64,000 nucleotides of DNA from contig NC_049979.1 of assembly GCF_000003815.2 (NCBI RefSeq), positions 29,809,441 to 29,873,440 of the forward strand. The letters are read 5' to 3'. Each line of letters opens with the position of its first letter. Position 1 is the stretch's first letter. Made by a program: the position numbers and the translations under genes. Source of the DNA: Branchiostoma floridae. Lineage: Eukaryota > Chordata > Leptocardii > Amphioxiformes > Branchiostomatidae. A model generated the notes under the pieces. The model had not been told where the DNA came from and ran no database searches. It saw nothing but the letters and a program-made list of their open reading frames with translations. Shown here in pieces: positions 1 to 11,849 of the stretch.

Positions 1-3000
1 TCAGCCTGGATGTCTCGAGGTGGTCTGGTCTGCATGTCTGGATGTGGTCTGGCCTGCATGTCTCAATGTGTGGTCTGCATGTGTAAAGGTGGTCCGGCCT
101 GCATGTCTCGAGGTGGTCCGGCCTGGATGTCTTGAGGTGGTCCGGCCTGCACGTCTGGAGGTGGTCGGCCTGGATGTGTTGAGGTGGTCCGGCCTGCATG
201 TCTAGAGGTGGTCCAGCCTGGATTTCTCGAGGTGGTGCGGCCTGCATGTGTCGAGGCAGTCCAGTCTGCATGTCTAGAAGGAAGGAGTAACAGGTGGATG
301 GTTTTGAAGACATTTATCAACAGTTTGGAGGTCAAGTGTTGTGATAAGAAGTAAGTGTGCTTACCTTTTGTGTCTGGTAACTTTGTTTGGCCTTGATGTC
401 TGGAGGCTGTCTGGTCTGCATGTTTCAATGTGTGGTCTGCATGTGTATAGCCGGTCCGGTCTGCATGTTTGAGGCGGTCAAGTCTGCATGTCTAGAAGGA
501 AGGAGTGAATAGTAGGTGTTTGGTTTTGAAGTTATTTATCAACAGTTTGGAGGTGAAGTGTTGTTATAAGAAGTAAGTGTGCTTACCTTTTGTGTGAGGA
601 AGTTTTATCTCTACATAAGCAACACACTTTCTTCTGTGAGATTTGCATGTGTCAAGGTGGTGTGGCCTGCATATTTCAATGTGTGGTCTGCATGTGTATA
701 GGGGGTCCGGCCTGCATGTCTTGTGGCGGTCCAGTGTGCATGTCTAGAAGGAAGGAGTAACAGGTTGATGGTTTTGAAGACATTTATCAACAGTTTGGAG
801 GTCAAGTCTTGTGATAACAAGTAAGTGTGCTTACCTTTTGTGTCTGGTAACTTTGTTTGGCCTTGATGTCTGGAGGCAGTCTGGTCTGCATGTTTCAATG
901 TGTGGTCTGCATGTGTATATCCGGTCCGGCCTGCATGTCTCGAGGTGGTCCAGCACTTGACACGGTCCGGCCTGCAGGGATGGAGGCGGTCCAGCGTGCT
1001 CATCTTGACGCTGTTCGACCTGCATGTCTTGACACGGTCCGGCCTGCAGGGATGGAGGCGGTCCAGCGTGCTCATCTTGACCCTGTTCGACCTGCATGTC
1101 TTGACACGGTCCGGCCTGCAGGGATGCAGGCGGTCCAGCATGTTCATCTTGACGCTGTTCGACCTGCATGTCTTGACACGGTCTGGCCTGCAGGGATGGA
1201 GGCGGTCCAGCGTGCTCATCTTGACGCTGTTCCACGTGCATGTCTTGACACGGTCCGGCCTGCAGGGATGGAGGCGGTCCAGCGTGGTCATCTTGACGTT
1301 GTTTGGCCTTGATGTCTGGAGGCTGTCTGGTCTGCATGTTTCAATGTGTGGTCTGCATGTGTATAGCCGGTCCGGTCTGCATGTTTGAGGCGGTCAAGTC
1401 TGCATGTCTAGAAGGAAGGAGTGAATAGTAAGTCTTTGGTTTTGAAGTTATTTATCAACAGTTTGGAGGTGAAGTGTTGTTATAAGAAGTAAGTGTGCTT
1501 ACCTTTTTTGTGAGGAAGCGTTGTCTCTGCATGTGTCGAGGTGGTCCGGTTTCTGTGTCTCGGGGTGGTCCGGCCTGGATGTCTCGAGGTTGTCCAGCCT
1601 GCATGTGTCGATGTGGTCCAGACTGCTTGTCTCGAAGTGGTCCGGCCTGGATGTCTCCAGGTGGTCCGGCCTGCACGTCTGGAGGTGGTCTGGCCTGCAT
1701 GTCTCAATGTGTGGTCTGCATGTGTAAAGGTGGTCCGGCCTGCATGTCTCGAGGTGGTCCGGCCTGGATGTCTTGAGGTGGTTCAGCCTGGATGTCTCGA
1801 GGTGGTCTGGTCTGCATGTCTGGATGTGGTCTGGCCTGCATGTCTCAATGTGTGGTCTGCATGTGTAAAGGTGGTCCGGCCTGCATGTCTCGAGGTGGTC
1901 CGGCCTGGATGTCTTGAGGTGGTCCGGCCTGCACGTCTGGAGGTGGTCGGCCTGGATGTGTTGAGGTGGTCCGGCCTGCATGTCTAGAGGTGGTCCAGCC
2001 TGGATTTCTCGAGGTGGTGCGGCCTGCATGTGTCGAGGCAGTCCAGTCTGCATGTCTAGAAGGAAGGAGTAACAGGTGGATGGTTTTGAAGACATTTATC
2101 AACAGTTTGGAGGTCAAGTGTTGTGATAAGAAGTAAGTGTGCTTACCTTTTGTGTCTGGTAACTTTGTTTGGCCTTGATGTCTGGAGGCTGTCTGGTCTG
2201 CATGTTTCAATGTGTGGTCTGCATGTGTATAGCCGGTCCGGTCTGCATGTTTGAGGCGGTCAAGTCTGCATGTCTAGAAGGAAGGAGTGAATAGTAGGTC
2301 TTTGGTTTTGAAGTTATTTATCAACAGTTTGGACGTGAAGTGTTGTTATAAGAAGTAAGTGTGCTTACCTTTTGTGTGAGGAAGTTTTATCTCTACATAA
2401 GCAACACACTTTCTTCTGTGAGATTTGCATGTGTCAAGGTGGTGTGGCCTGCATATTTCAATGTGTGGTCTGCATGTGTATAGGCGGTCCGGCCTGCATG
2501 TCTTGTGGCGGTCCAGTGTGCATTTCTAGAAAGAAGGAGTAACAGGTTGATGGTTTTGAAGACATTTATCAACAGTTTGGAGGTCAAGTGTTGTGATAAC
2601 AAGTAAGTGTGCTTACCTTTTGTGTCTGGTAACTTTGTTTGGCCTTGATGTCTGGAGGCAGTCTGGTCTGCATGTTTCAATGTGTGGTCTGCATGTGTAT
2701 ATCCGGTCCGGCCTGCATGTCTCGAGGTGGTCCAGTGTGCATGTCTAGAAGGAAGGAGTGAATAGTAGGTGTTTGGTTTTGAAGTCATGTATAAACAGTT
2801 TGGATGTCAAGTGTTGTTATAACAAGTAAGTGTGCTTACCTTTTTTGTGAGGAAGCGTTGTCTCTGCATGTGTCGAGGTGGTCCGGTCTTTGTGCGTCGG
2901 GGTGGTCCAGCCTGGATGTCTCGAGGTTGTCCAGCCTGCATGTCTCGATGTGGTCCGGCGTGCATGTCTCGAGGTTCTTCGGCCTGCATGTTTCAATGTG

Positions 3001-3821
3001 TGGTCTGCATGTGTAAAGGTGGTCCGGCCTGCATGTCTCGAAGTGGTCCGGCCTGGATGTCTCCAGGTGGTCTGGCCTGCACGTCTGGAGGTGGTCTGGC
3101 CTTGATGTGTCGAGGTGGTCCGGTCTGCATGTGTAGAGGTGGTCCAGCCTGGATTTCTCGAGGTGGTCCGGCCTGCATGTCTTGAGGTCGTCCGCCCTGC
3201 ATTTCTCGAGGTGGTCTGGCCTGTATGTCTCAATGTGTGGTCTTCATGTGTAAAGGTGGTGTGGCCTGCATGTCTCAATGTGTGGTCTTCATGTGTAGAG
3301 GTGGTCCGGCCTGCATGTCTCGAGCTGGTCCGGCCTGCATGTCTGGAGGTGGTCGGGCTGGATGTGTTGAGGTGGTCCGGCCTGCATGTCTAGAGGTGGT
3401 CCAGCTTGGATTTCTCGAGGTGGTCCGGCCTGCATGTGTCGACGTTGTGCAGTCTGTTTGTGTCGACCTGTGGTCTGCATGTGTATGGGTGGTCTGGTAT
3501 GCATGTCTAGAAAAGGTGAGTCAATAAAAGGTGGTAGGTTTTATAGTCATTTAACAATAGTTTGGATGTCAACTGTTGTTGTAACAAGTAAATATGCTCA
3601 CCTTTTGTGTGAGGTAGCTTTGTCCGGCTTTTATGTCTGGAGGCAGTCTGGCCTGCATGTATCAATGTGTGGTCTGCATGTGTATAGGCGGTCCGGCCTG
3701 CATGTCTCGAGGTGGTCCAGTGTGCATGTCTAGAAGGAAGGAGTAACAGGTGGATGGTTTTGAAGGCATTTATCAACAGTTTGGAGGTCAAGTGTTGTGA
3801 TAACAAGTAAGTGTGCTTACC
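1..3821 (-). pseudogene. Degenerate octapeptide-repeat gene copy with ten short introns
   Basis: Read on the minus strand, 24-bp repeat arrays are separated by ten short blocks that look like introns: 274-364, 492-586, 744-834, 1408-1502, 2056-2146, 2274-2368, 2526-2616, 2745-2839, 3507-3601 and 3730-3820. Nearly all begin GTAAGC (one GTGAGC) and nearly all end in a pyrimidine tract plus CTTCTAG. The exons between them are 127, 157, 573, 553, 127, 157, 128, 667 and 128 nt. Exon ends encode a recurring LPxTK motif just before the donor, as in the gene at 13.2-24.8 kb. The reading frame does not survive: a one-base loss in the unit near 169, 1950 and 3350, followed by in-frame stops (for example near 3289), breaks it. 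I therefore read this as a decayed paralogue. A non-coding spliced transcript remains possible. The left end is cut by the window. Confidence 0.6.
956..1301. repeat. 72-bp higher-order minisatellite, about five units
   Basis: Each 72-bp unit is three diverged 24-bp subunits. It lies wholly within the minus-strand exon 835-1407 of the degenerate copy and is the same unit that fills the large exons at 13.6-15.6 and 18.6-20.9 kb. Confidence 0.9.
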
Positions 3822-4179
3822 TTTTGTGTCTGGTAGCTTTGGCCTTGATATCTGGAGGCAGTCTGGTCTGCATGTTTAAATGTGTGGTCTGCATGTGTAT
3901 AGTTGGTCCGGTCTGCATTACAGTAGTTCAAGGTTATAAGATAGTATTGATATAGAGGGGTTTGAGTTTTTACAAGTGTTTTGCTAGTTTTCATACAATG
4001 TCACCTGATAAGGATGACTAAAGTGAAGTGACATGCAATGTTGATTGTCAATGAAAGTGGGAAGTTGTACACAAAACAGAAATTAAAGCAGTTGAAATGT
4101 TACTACATGGAGACATGTTTTGTATCTTGGGACAGCAAGAAATGTTCAGTGGTATATTCAATGAGAAGTGTATTTGCAA
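3822..4179. other. End of the 24-bp array; otherwise nothing recognised
   Basis: The last 24-bp units fade out near 3920. The rest, up to the MITE at 4180, has no recognisable gene or repeat. Confidence 0.5.
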
Positions 4180-4522
4180 CAGGGCTCTAGCCAGCGTCCG
4201 TTTTTCCGTCAATGGACGGAAATTTGCTGCGTCTGACGGGAAAATTTTCAAACCAATCGGTCATCCTTGACGAACAAAAATCCTTGGTGGAAGCTATAGG
4301 CGGTTTGCGGACGCCGTCCATGGCCATAAAAAAAGCCACACACTTTTTGTTTTGCTATATTTTTGATTGCTGACAATGTGTGTCGGCGCCCGTTTCGCAT
4401 ACTATAATCTTATTAAAACCCATTTTTCATGGTCTCAGTTGAGTGCTTCTAATCAATTTTCGTGGTTTTTGCGACAACTGGAATTGGCGGAGGGGAAAAA
4501 TTCCGAGCTGGCGAAAGCCCTG
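4180..4522. mobile_element. hAT-type MITE (343 bp)
   Basis: The left end reads CAGGGCTCTAGCCAG and the right end CTGGCGAAAGCCCTG, which match as inverted repeats at 13 of 15 positions. The flanks are ATTTGCAA (4172-4179) and ATTTGCAT (4523-4530), an 8-bp target duplication with one mismatch. CAGGG ends with an 8-bp duplication are typical of hAT elements. No transposase is encoded. Confidence 0.8.
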
Positions 4523-5102
4523 ATTTGCATGTTCTTGCCGAGGGCTGATTGCAACATGAAGTATACAGAAGATATAGTAAACATACATAAAATTACTTAG
4601 TAAGTAATTTGGTATAGATAACAATGTTGACAAGTGTAAACAAGTAGTTATTCTATCAATGATGTTGACTGTTGAGAGCCACTTGTCTAGCGTTTATTCG
4701 CGATTTCCAGCATATCGAGAGCAGGTTCTTACGCTGAAAAAATTATGGTCACACCGCATATTAGGACCTGATCCGATCATATCGCAAATCAGCACTCTCC
4801 CCTCAACAATACAACTCTCCACTCAGAAAAATGTTTGTACCCAGTTTTTTTAACTGATCTTCGGTAGGTATCAGCTGTCTTATTGTGAAAGTTGTCAGAC
4901 GCCGCTAAACAAACGTACTGTAGATCTGCACTGAAAACAAACATGACCGTCGGCGGCCCGGCCCGTCTCAGGCATTTTCTGACGTTGTCTTCATTCCAAG
5001 GCCATTTGTAGATTATTCTACGGCAGAATACAACATTAACGACCTGCCATGTTTACTCATCAAAACATACTGTATTTCAGTATATTATAGACTCCTTCAT
5101 GT
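4523..5102. other. No gene or repeat recognised
   Basis: Low-complexity intergenic sequence; the short open frames here have no recognisable features. Confidence 0.4.
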
Positions 5103-6129
5103 GGTTTCCTGTGGTTTCCGTGTAAGGCTGACTTGTCCGTTATAATACAAAAAAGGAGATGGTCTTATGAGGACCGTACGTAGACGACAGAGTTTTTGTT
5201 ACCGTAGGCTGGGCCTATGATTAACTTTCATGGATATGTCTTTTTTAAAGATTACCAGGAAATAGCAATACACTATTAGGAATTTTTAATCAGCACAAAA
5301 TGAACTCCAAAAGGAACAAAAATATTAGATGATGGGTACTAACCTGTTCTGCAGGAGTTGTTTCACAAGAGTGTTCTCGACGAACAAGGGAGAAATAGAG
5401 GTATACCGTTACACCTCGATGTACGGATACTTGTTGTAGAACAGAGTGGAGTGGAGTGGATTAACGTCAGAGTTGAGTAGAGTAGACTTTTTGGTAGGAG
5501 TGTCGCTGCTGTAAACCAGGCCGTAAACTGCGAAGGGAAAGAAGTCGTATTTCCGTTGTAGCAAAGCACAAAAGGTACAGGATGATCGTAAAAAATTTTG
5601 ACAACGAGATAAGATGGGTCTTGGGTGGAAACACTCGGAAGAACAACCGAGCAAGGTCTTAAAGAGGATACGAATCGAACTGCGTCATAAACTGAAGTGA
5701 AGACCCGACTTGGCATGAACAACTGACGTCATGCAGTTAGAGTCGTAGCTGGTACTTCCAGGTACAGTATCCCATAGGCCACTAAGAATTTTGCATGATG
5801 AGAACTTTTGTGTACAGTACGTTTTAGAAAAGAAGTGCAATTTTGTGCGTTTTTGCTTGCGTTGTTGTCTTTTTTCTTCTTGCTGTTTAGTCAGGATCTA
5901 ATTATAGCTTTTTGTTTAGAACTGCAGTGAATGTATGATTGACCAAACGAGGGAGCTATGTGGTCGTGAAATTTGGGTTGTGTTATTTGCATATTGGATA
6001 AACACGAGACAAATAAAGCAGATGTAGGGTGGCCTTGCTTTTTTCACTTGCACAAAATATGGAAGTATTAATTAAAGAGGCTAATCGGAAGATATTGGAA
6101 CGACAATTACGCAACTATGAATGATTAGT
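5103..6129. repeat. Direct duplication, copy 1 (1,027 bp)
   Basis: Almost identical to 6306-7323. It starts at the shared GGTTTCCTGTGGTTTCCGTG and ends at ATGAATGATTAGT. Copy 1 carries 8 extra bases (ACAATTAC) near 6103. A 176-bp unrelated spacer separates the copies. Short minus-strand open frames of about 80-120 codons exist in both copies but their ends differ because of small indels, so coding is not supported. A pair of solo LTR-like units is possible but no TG...CA ends or primer site are evident. Confidence 0.8.
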
Positions 6130-6305
6130 CTAATGTGCACTCTATCATATTTTTTGTGGGTCGAAGGCAGCCACCATGAGAGATCACGAGAGGCCGAAAG
6201 CTGTGCTCTGCTAACGTTACCTATTATGGCCATATGGCTAATCCTTGTTCTTGCCCGGGAGCCGCTGTACTCACGCTGTTTACAGTCGAACCGAAGCTTA
6301 AATGG

Positions 6306-7323
6306 GGTTTCCTGTGGTTTCCGTGTAAGGCTGACTTGTCCGTTATAATACAAAAAAGGAGATGGCCTTATGAGGACCGTACGTAGACGACAGAATTTTT
6401 GTTACCGTAGGCTGGGCCTATGATTAACTTTCATGGATATGTCTTTTTTAAAGATTACCAGGAAATAGCAATACACTATTAGGAATTTTTAATCAGCACA
6501 AAATGAACTCCAAAAGGAACAAAAATATTAGATGATGGGTACTAACCTGTTCTGCAGGAGTTGTTTCACAAGAGTGTTCTCGACGAACAAGGGAGAAATA
6601 GAGGTATACCGTTACACCTCGATGTACGGATACTTGTTGTAGAACAGAGTGGAGTGGAGTGGATTAACGTCAGAGTTGAGTAGAGTAGACTTTTTGGTAG
6701 GAGTGTCGCTGCTGTAAACCAGGCCGTAAACTGCGAAGGGAAAGAAGTCGTATTTCCGTTGTAGCAAAGCACAAAAGGTACAGGATGATCGTAAAAAATT
6801 TTGACAACGAGATAAGATGGGTCTTGGGTGGAAACACTCGGAAGAACAGCCGAGCAAGGTCTTAAAGGGATACGAATCGAACTGCGTCATAAACTGAAGT
6901 GAAGACCCGACTTGGCATGAAGAACTAACGTCATGCAGTTAGAGTCGTGGCTGGTACTTCCAGGTACAGTATGCCATAGACCACGAAGAATTTTGCATGA
7001 TGAGAACTTTTGTGTACAGTACGTTTTAGAAAAGAAGTGCAATTTTGGGTGTTTTTGCTTGGGTTGTTTTCTTTTTTCTTCTTGCTGTTTAGTCAGGATT
7101 TAATTATAGCTTTTTGTTCAGAACTGCAGTGAATGTATGATTGACCAAACGAGGGAGCTATGTGGTCGTGAAATTGGGGTTGTGTTATTTGCATATTGGA
7201 TAAACACGAGCTAAATAAAGCAGATGTAGGGTGGCCTTGCTTTTTTTCACTTGCACAAAATATGGAAGTATTAATTAAAGAGGCTAATCGGAAGATATTG
7301 GAACGCAACTATGAATGATTAGT
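6306..7323. repeat. Direct duplication, copy 2 (1,018 bp)
   Basis: Second copy of the 5103-6129 unit, differing by scattered substitutions and small indels, which suggests a fairly recent duplication. Confidence 0.8.
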
Positions 7324-8531
7324 ATAAGGATGTCTTGGAGTAATTAGTTTGTAATTAACTGCATAATTTTTTCTGGAACTAGCGGATTTTTTTGTGGGTT
7401 CCAGCTTTGGTTCCAGACACGTCATGGCGTGTTATTTATTACATAGGAACTTTTTCTAGACGCGGCCATATTTTTTTAGACGCGAGGAATATGCATGGAT
7501 TTTTGGCATGAAAAGTGCGCCTGAACTGTCTGTCCCATGGGGGCCTGGCATGTTATTGCATGGCCTAAAGTTTTTGAAATAAGGCCTATTTCTAGACGCA
7601 GAAGCTTAAATAGCAGAAATGATCATTGTCTTAGTATAGCTTATATGCGTGCATAGCATTATGATTGGCATGCTCTGAAGACATGAAAACTTTCTTAGCC
7701 AGGAAAGCTGCAAGTGATAAATAAATGTATATAGACCTTATCAAGTAACAAGTAAGTAGTATATAGAGGAAAGGAGACTGACAGGGCTGATAAATATGCT
7801 CTAAATAAAAGAATGTGTGTTCAGGTCAAAAATTGTCCTTTGTCCTAGGGTACTGAAACTTATATCATATCATAGAGCCAGATCTGACAATTACAATGGT
7901 TTTTATTTCATCTTTCTATGACGTCACTGTCACTGTATAGGTGATTTTAACCAAAGGAAAGAACTGAAGAGTTTTGCATCTTGTTTGATTATTAATAAGA
8001 TTAATAATATCAATAATATATATATATATGTTTTTTTTAATTCATCATGTATTCATCTCGGCAAATGTTCAGTTCCCTCACGGTTCTGTGTTAGTTATTC
8101 TGCTGATTTCCATGAAAGACTGAAGACTATATAGCCTCATCCCATTCTACATAGTAACGTTATGTGTATAATATGTAATAGCTTCCTTGAATTGTAGAAG
8201 TTGCCACGTATTTTTAGAATACTGTTTTGAGCAGTAGATTAATCATTCTTTTTGTCATCCTGGCAGGACTCCCAAGAGCAGCTGAAAGTTGAAGAGAACT
8301 GGGAACTGGCTGGCCCCTAGTACTAGTAGTAGTACCATGCCTGCTGTAGCATCCTCTCAGTCTACCTGACCACTGCATGAGGGTTCTGTTGTTGAGCCAA
8401 AAAACTATGTGGCTTAACTGAACAAAGTTCAACAGTTTCAAAATATGTTATTAAATGATATATCATAATTTATAGGCCACATTTGTGCAGCATTTGTAAG
8501 ATAACTTAAGAACATATAGTCTACCTCTGAT
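7324..8531. other. Non-coding; short TA microsatellite
   Basis: AT-rich sequence with a short TA run near 8017-8030. No gene is supported. Confidence 0.5.
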
Positions 8532-8728
8532 TAGTCTCCTTGGTCTCTACCAGACTCCGGATCGCTGGAAAATCGTAGAAATGGAACAAATAGGAATATA
8601 ACCGGCCAGGGAACAGCTCGCGGTCGCGTTACTGTTGCTTAGCCGGCTATATTCGTCTGGCCGGCATACTCCTCTATTTGTACCATTTCTACGATTTTTT
8701 CCAGCGACTTGGAGTTTGGTAGAGACTA
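8532..8728. mobile_element. Palindromic MITE with 9-bp target duplication (197 bp)
   Basis: The ends are inverted copies (TAGTCTC... and ...GAGACTA), and the similarity runs through TCGCTGGAAAA, CGTAGAAATGG and a central GCCGGCC-rich core, so the strand can fold into one long hairpin. ACCTCTGAT occurs immediately outside both ends (8523-8531 and 8729-8737). A 9-bp duplication fits Mutator-like elements; the superfamily is inferred. The left end has a small internal duplication of the terminus. Confidence 0.8.
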
Positions 8729-8737
8729 ACCTCTGAT

Positions 8738-9299
8738 GCTTGTAGCCTTTTCCCCTTTGATAAGGGAAATACACCATAAAATGTTATTGTATACAATTTA
8801 TTACAATATTATTTCAATGGCCACCAAATTAGCAACCCGAAACAATTCATTACTGATTGTTAGATATGTTTTCACGATTATCAATTTGTTTTATTGTTTT
8901 TATTGTGTAACTGTTGGTGTACAAAGACTATTTTATAGTGACTTTTATTATGATCACATGGATAGGACCACCATGAAGTAGACAATAGGTTCAATAACTT
9001 AAACTAAAGTATCTAAAGTCATACTTTTTAAATGAAAGGTCTGTACAGTGTTTTTATTCATGTCATAATAAATATATTTGACAAAATATTTAATGTCTCA
9101 ATTATTGTTGCACTTTCTACTTAACTATATATAATACAGTCAGTTCTCAGTCAGTGGTCCGAACATTTTCACTTTTTTTTTGGAATTTAGTAGACAAAAA
9201 ATGTCAAATTAACAAGGAAACCATTTTCAAATGTATTTTTACGCAAAAAGACTACCCTATTCTAAACAAAACTTTATTCAGGTGCGTATGTAATGGTTG
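8738..9299. other. No gene recognised
   Basis: AT-rich sequence. An 81-codon open frame at 8736-8981 has no family features and is probably chance. Confidence 0.4.
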
Positions 9300-9319
9300 C
9301 TACCATGCATCTGCTTGAA

Positions 9320-9900
9320 TCTCGGGGCTAAAATTGCGAGATCTCGCGTGATCTCGTGAAGTTTGACTAAATGTCGCGGCTAAAATCGCGAGATCTCGCG
9401 AGATCTCTTGAGGTTTGCCTGAATTCAAGATGGCCGCCATTTGTCTATAGGTGAGATGCCGCAAGTTTCTATGTGTATCCAAGCTATGTTTCCTCGTTCA
9501 AGATGGTCGGTGCCGGAAGAATGACTCGTCCGGCGGCGAGATATTATCAGTGGGGCGGAGTATGTTCTCCCAAGAGCGAATCGGCCGGAACAACCGACAA
9601 CGACGACAGCAACACCGACTCGTACTCGTTTACCTTCGTCTACGCCGAAAACTCGAATGGAGACCGAATTGGAAGCAGAGATTTTGAGCGTGTCTCGCGA
9701 CTTGGAGCTGTTGCAGGCCGACTTAGATGTACTGGGATTGAACAGCGGCCAGCGCGAAAACACCCGAAGAGCACTTCTTCTCCCTAACCTGGCGTGACCC
9801 AAGATGGCGGCGCTAAGAGTCCAGCTTGCCGCTGGATTTGTCCCAGGAGCCTTTGCGGTCCAAGATGGCGGCGCCCACATTGTAAACAATGGAGGACGGT
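9320..9900 (+). promoter_or_regulatory. CpG-rich promoter-like region with CGCG and YY1 motifs
   Basis: The core palindrome TCTCGCGAGA is at 9394-9403, with a near copy about 55 bp upstream. CAAGATGG motifs on the plus strand follow at 9426, 9499, 9800 and 9861; two of them are full CAAGATGGCGGCG. TCTCGCGAGA is the CGCG element of TATA-less housekeeping promoters, and AAGATGGCGGC is the YY1 site usually just downstream of a start site. The local CpG density is much higher than in the surrounding AT-rich sequence. Confidence 0.5.
9503..9797 (+). pseudogene. Possible coding exon or gene fragment with a frame switch
   Basis: An open frame from ATG at 9503 runs to 9787 with an Asp/Ser/Thr-rich middle. 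From about 9620 the neighbouring frame looks more protein-like: ATG at 9657 opens 46 codons ending at 9797, with an acidic heptad-type stretch (METELEAEIL then SRDLELLQADLDVLGL) that could form a coiled coil. A one-base shift would join the two. It follows the CpG-rich motifs directly. It could be a first exon, a retrotransposon gag-like fragment or chance in GC-rich DNA; I do not recognise a family. Confidence 0.3.
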
Positions 9901-10498
9901 GTGACTAGGCCTTTGTAACAGGACAGATTTACCGCACTTGACAAACGCGACTAAGAATCATCTTTGTCGCTTTGTTTACAGGCACGGACGCATAGAGCCG
10001 TCACATCGAAGGAACGTAACTCTTCATCCGCTTGGACTCTCTGATGTTTAACAAGTTCTACAAAATGTTGCGAGTTCTTCACGTGATGGATATGCTGGGT
10101 ATGTTCCAGCAGCGCTGACAAAATCTCAACAAGATGTTTAGCACATAGACTTTCTGATATTTATGACCTCCTCCTGCAAAAAAGTGGTGTGTTCCTGACA
10201 TAACTGATGGAGATCGATCGAAAATGTAGGGGTAAGTCCCTACATTATATTAGTGTTGGAAAGGAAATTTAGCATTTCCCTATAATGTATTCTAGCAACA
10301 CAGATGAAGTTTCATCCAATGCGTCAAAATGTATTTGGCCTGTGCAGGAATGGGTGTGTGGCAATGGAATGCAACGTGATTTCTAAGAAACGTACTATTG
10401 TTGGTGTTTGTCGGGGGTTGGCTGGAGACTCTTATTGTGTGAAACAAATTCTGATGATGTAGTCAACATGGTTTGAATTGTTTAGCAACTATCAAGAA
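9901..10498. other. No gene recognised
   Basis: Unremarkable sequence. A short stretch near 10365-10410 resembles the flanks of the repeat cassettes at 16-27 kb (AATGCAACGTGAT). Confidence 0.4.
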
Positions 10499-10858
10499 TA
10501 GGGCTGTGTACCTAAATACCTGTACCTGTATCGTACCTAAAAAATTGTTTAGGTACAGGTCCGGACCTAAGCATCTGTGTACCTGTACGTAAACACACTA
10601 AATCACTATTAAACACTACTTTTTAACACTGCTGGACAAGATATCCCGAATCAACAATGACGATGGTGATAATTTTGGAAAAAAAACTTAAGAAAACTTG
10701 CAAAGAAATTGTTTTGAGATTGAAATATGTAATTCTTCATACATAGATGACAATTTGTCACAAGAAAAGACAGTTAGCTACATGTTTAACTTACATATAC
10801 TTGGTTAAACTTTTTTAGGTACAGGTGTACCTCAAATTTGTTTAGGTACACAGCCCAA
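10499..10858. mobile_element. hAT-type MITE (360 bp) with exact 8-bp target duplication
   Basis: The termini are GGGCTGTGTACCTAAA (from 10501) and its exact reverse complement TTTAGGTACACAGCCC, with two extra terminal bases on each side. ATCAAGAA flanks both ends (10491-10498 and 10859-10866). Subterminal GGTACAGG motifs occur in both orientations. There is no coding capacity. Confidence 0.85.
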
Positions 10859-10866
10859 ATCAAGAA

Positions 10867-11849
10867 CCTTAATGTCACATACATCCACTCATATCAGAAT
10901 GAAAGCTGAGATATTCTGTTGAGTCATCCACTCATAAACGATAGGCAGACTCAGCAAAACACAAGTACAGGCTGTGTAAATTGCCAGCATCATTTTACTC
11001 ACTTCATGTACTGTGAGGTCAATGGATGGAATGCTGTATGAATGTAAATGAGAATGCAACAGAATAATGCAACAAACGTATGGAATATGTAACTGGTTCA
11101 GAAGTTTTAAATAGTTAAAGGAGGAATGTTGTATGAGTAATTGCACTTGTTCATGGCATAATAATGTTTTTTGATAAGTGAATGTTCTCCTTGTCGAAAG
11201 ATATTGCTTTGTTAAATGAACGGACCTATGTTGTACAGAAACAGAAAGTAAAACTACAGTGAGCCGAACAGTTGACTTGTCTTTGCTACATTTCCATCTT
11301 GAACTTTCTCGTTACATGTTTGACTAAATCGGTAATGGATAAATACTAGTATGTAGAAGTACAAAAATAACTTTAACAACAAAAATAGTTGAAACAAGTA
11401 TCAAACTACTGCATGGCTTTGTACAGCACCACTGAGCAGTGTGCTATAGTGGCCAACTTTTATATAATGTAGAAATCCTCTTTCTGGTTTGTTTTCAAAA
11501 TATAAACTCTTTGATATAGTATATCTCTATCTTCACAACAGTTTTACTTTTGAATGAAGTAACATGTACAGAGTAATATAAGCTTCCCTCTCCGTGTTAT
11601 GATTTGGAAAACCTATTAGGAACATCACAAGCTGGAATCGTCTTGCACATGATAATTTCCATTTGATGTAGTCGAATAATGTTTTTTGAAAGCTTTTTTT
11701 TGATAATGGAGTAAAAAAGGTTAACCTGAACATGTGAAATATGCACAAGAAGGTTTTTCTCATGATTTTGCAATTTTTTCAACAAAGGCCCAATATGTAT
11801 GAACGGTAACAATAAGAATAACAACATAACAAAAGGGAAAATATACAAT
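10867..11849. other. No gene recognised
   Basis: AT-rich sequence with only short open frames on the minus strand (about 75-85 codons) lacking any recognisable motif. Confidence 0.4.
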
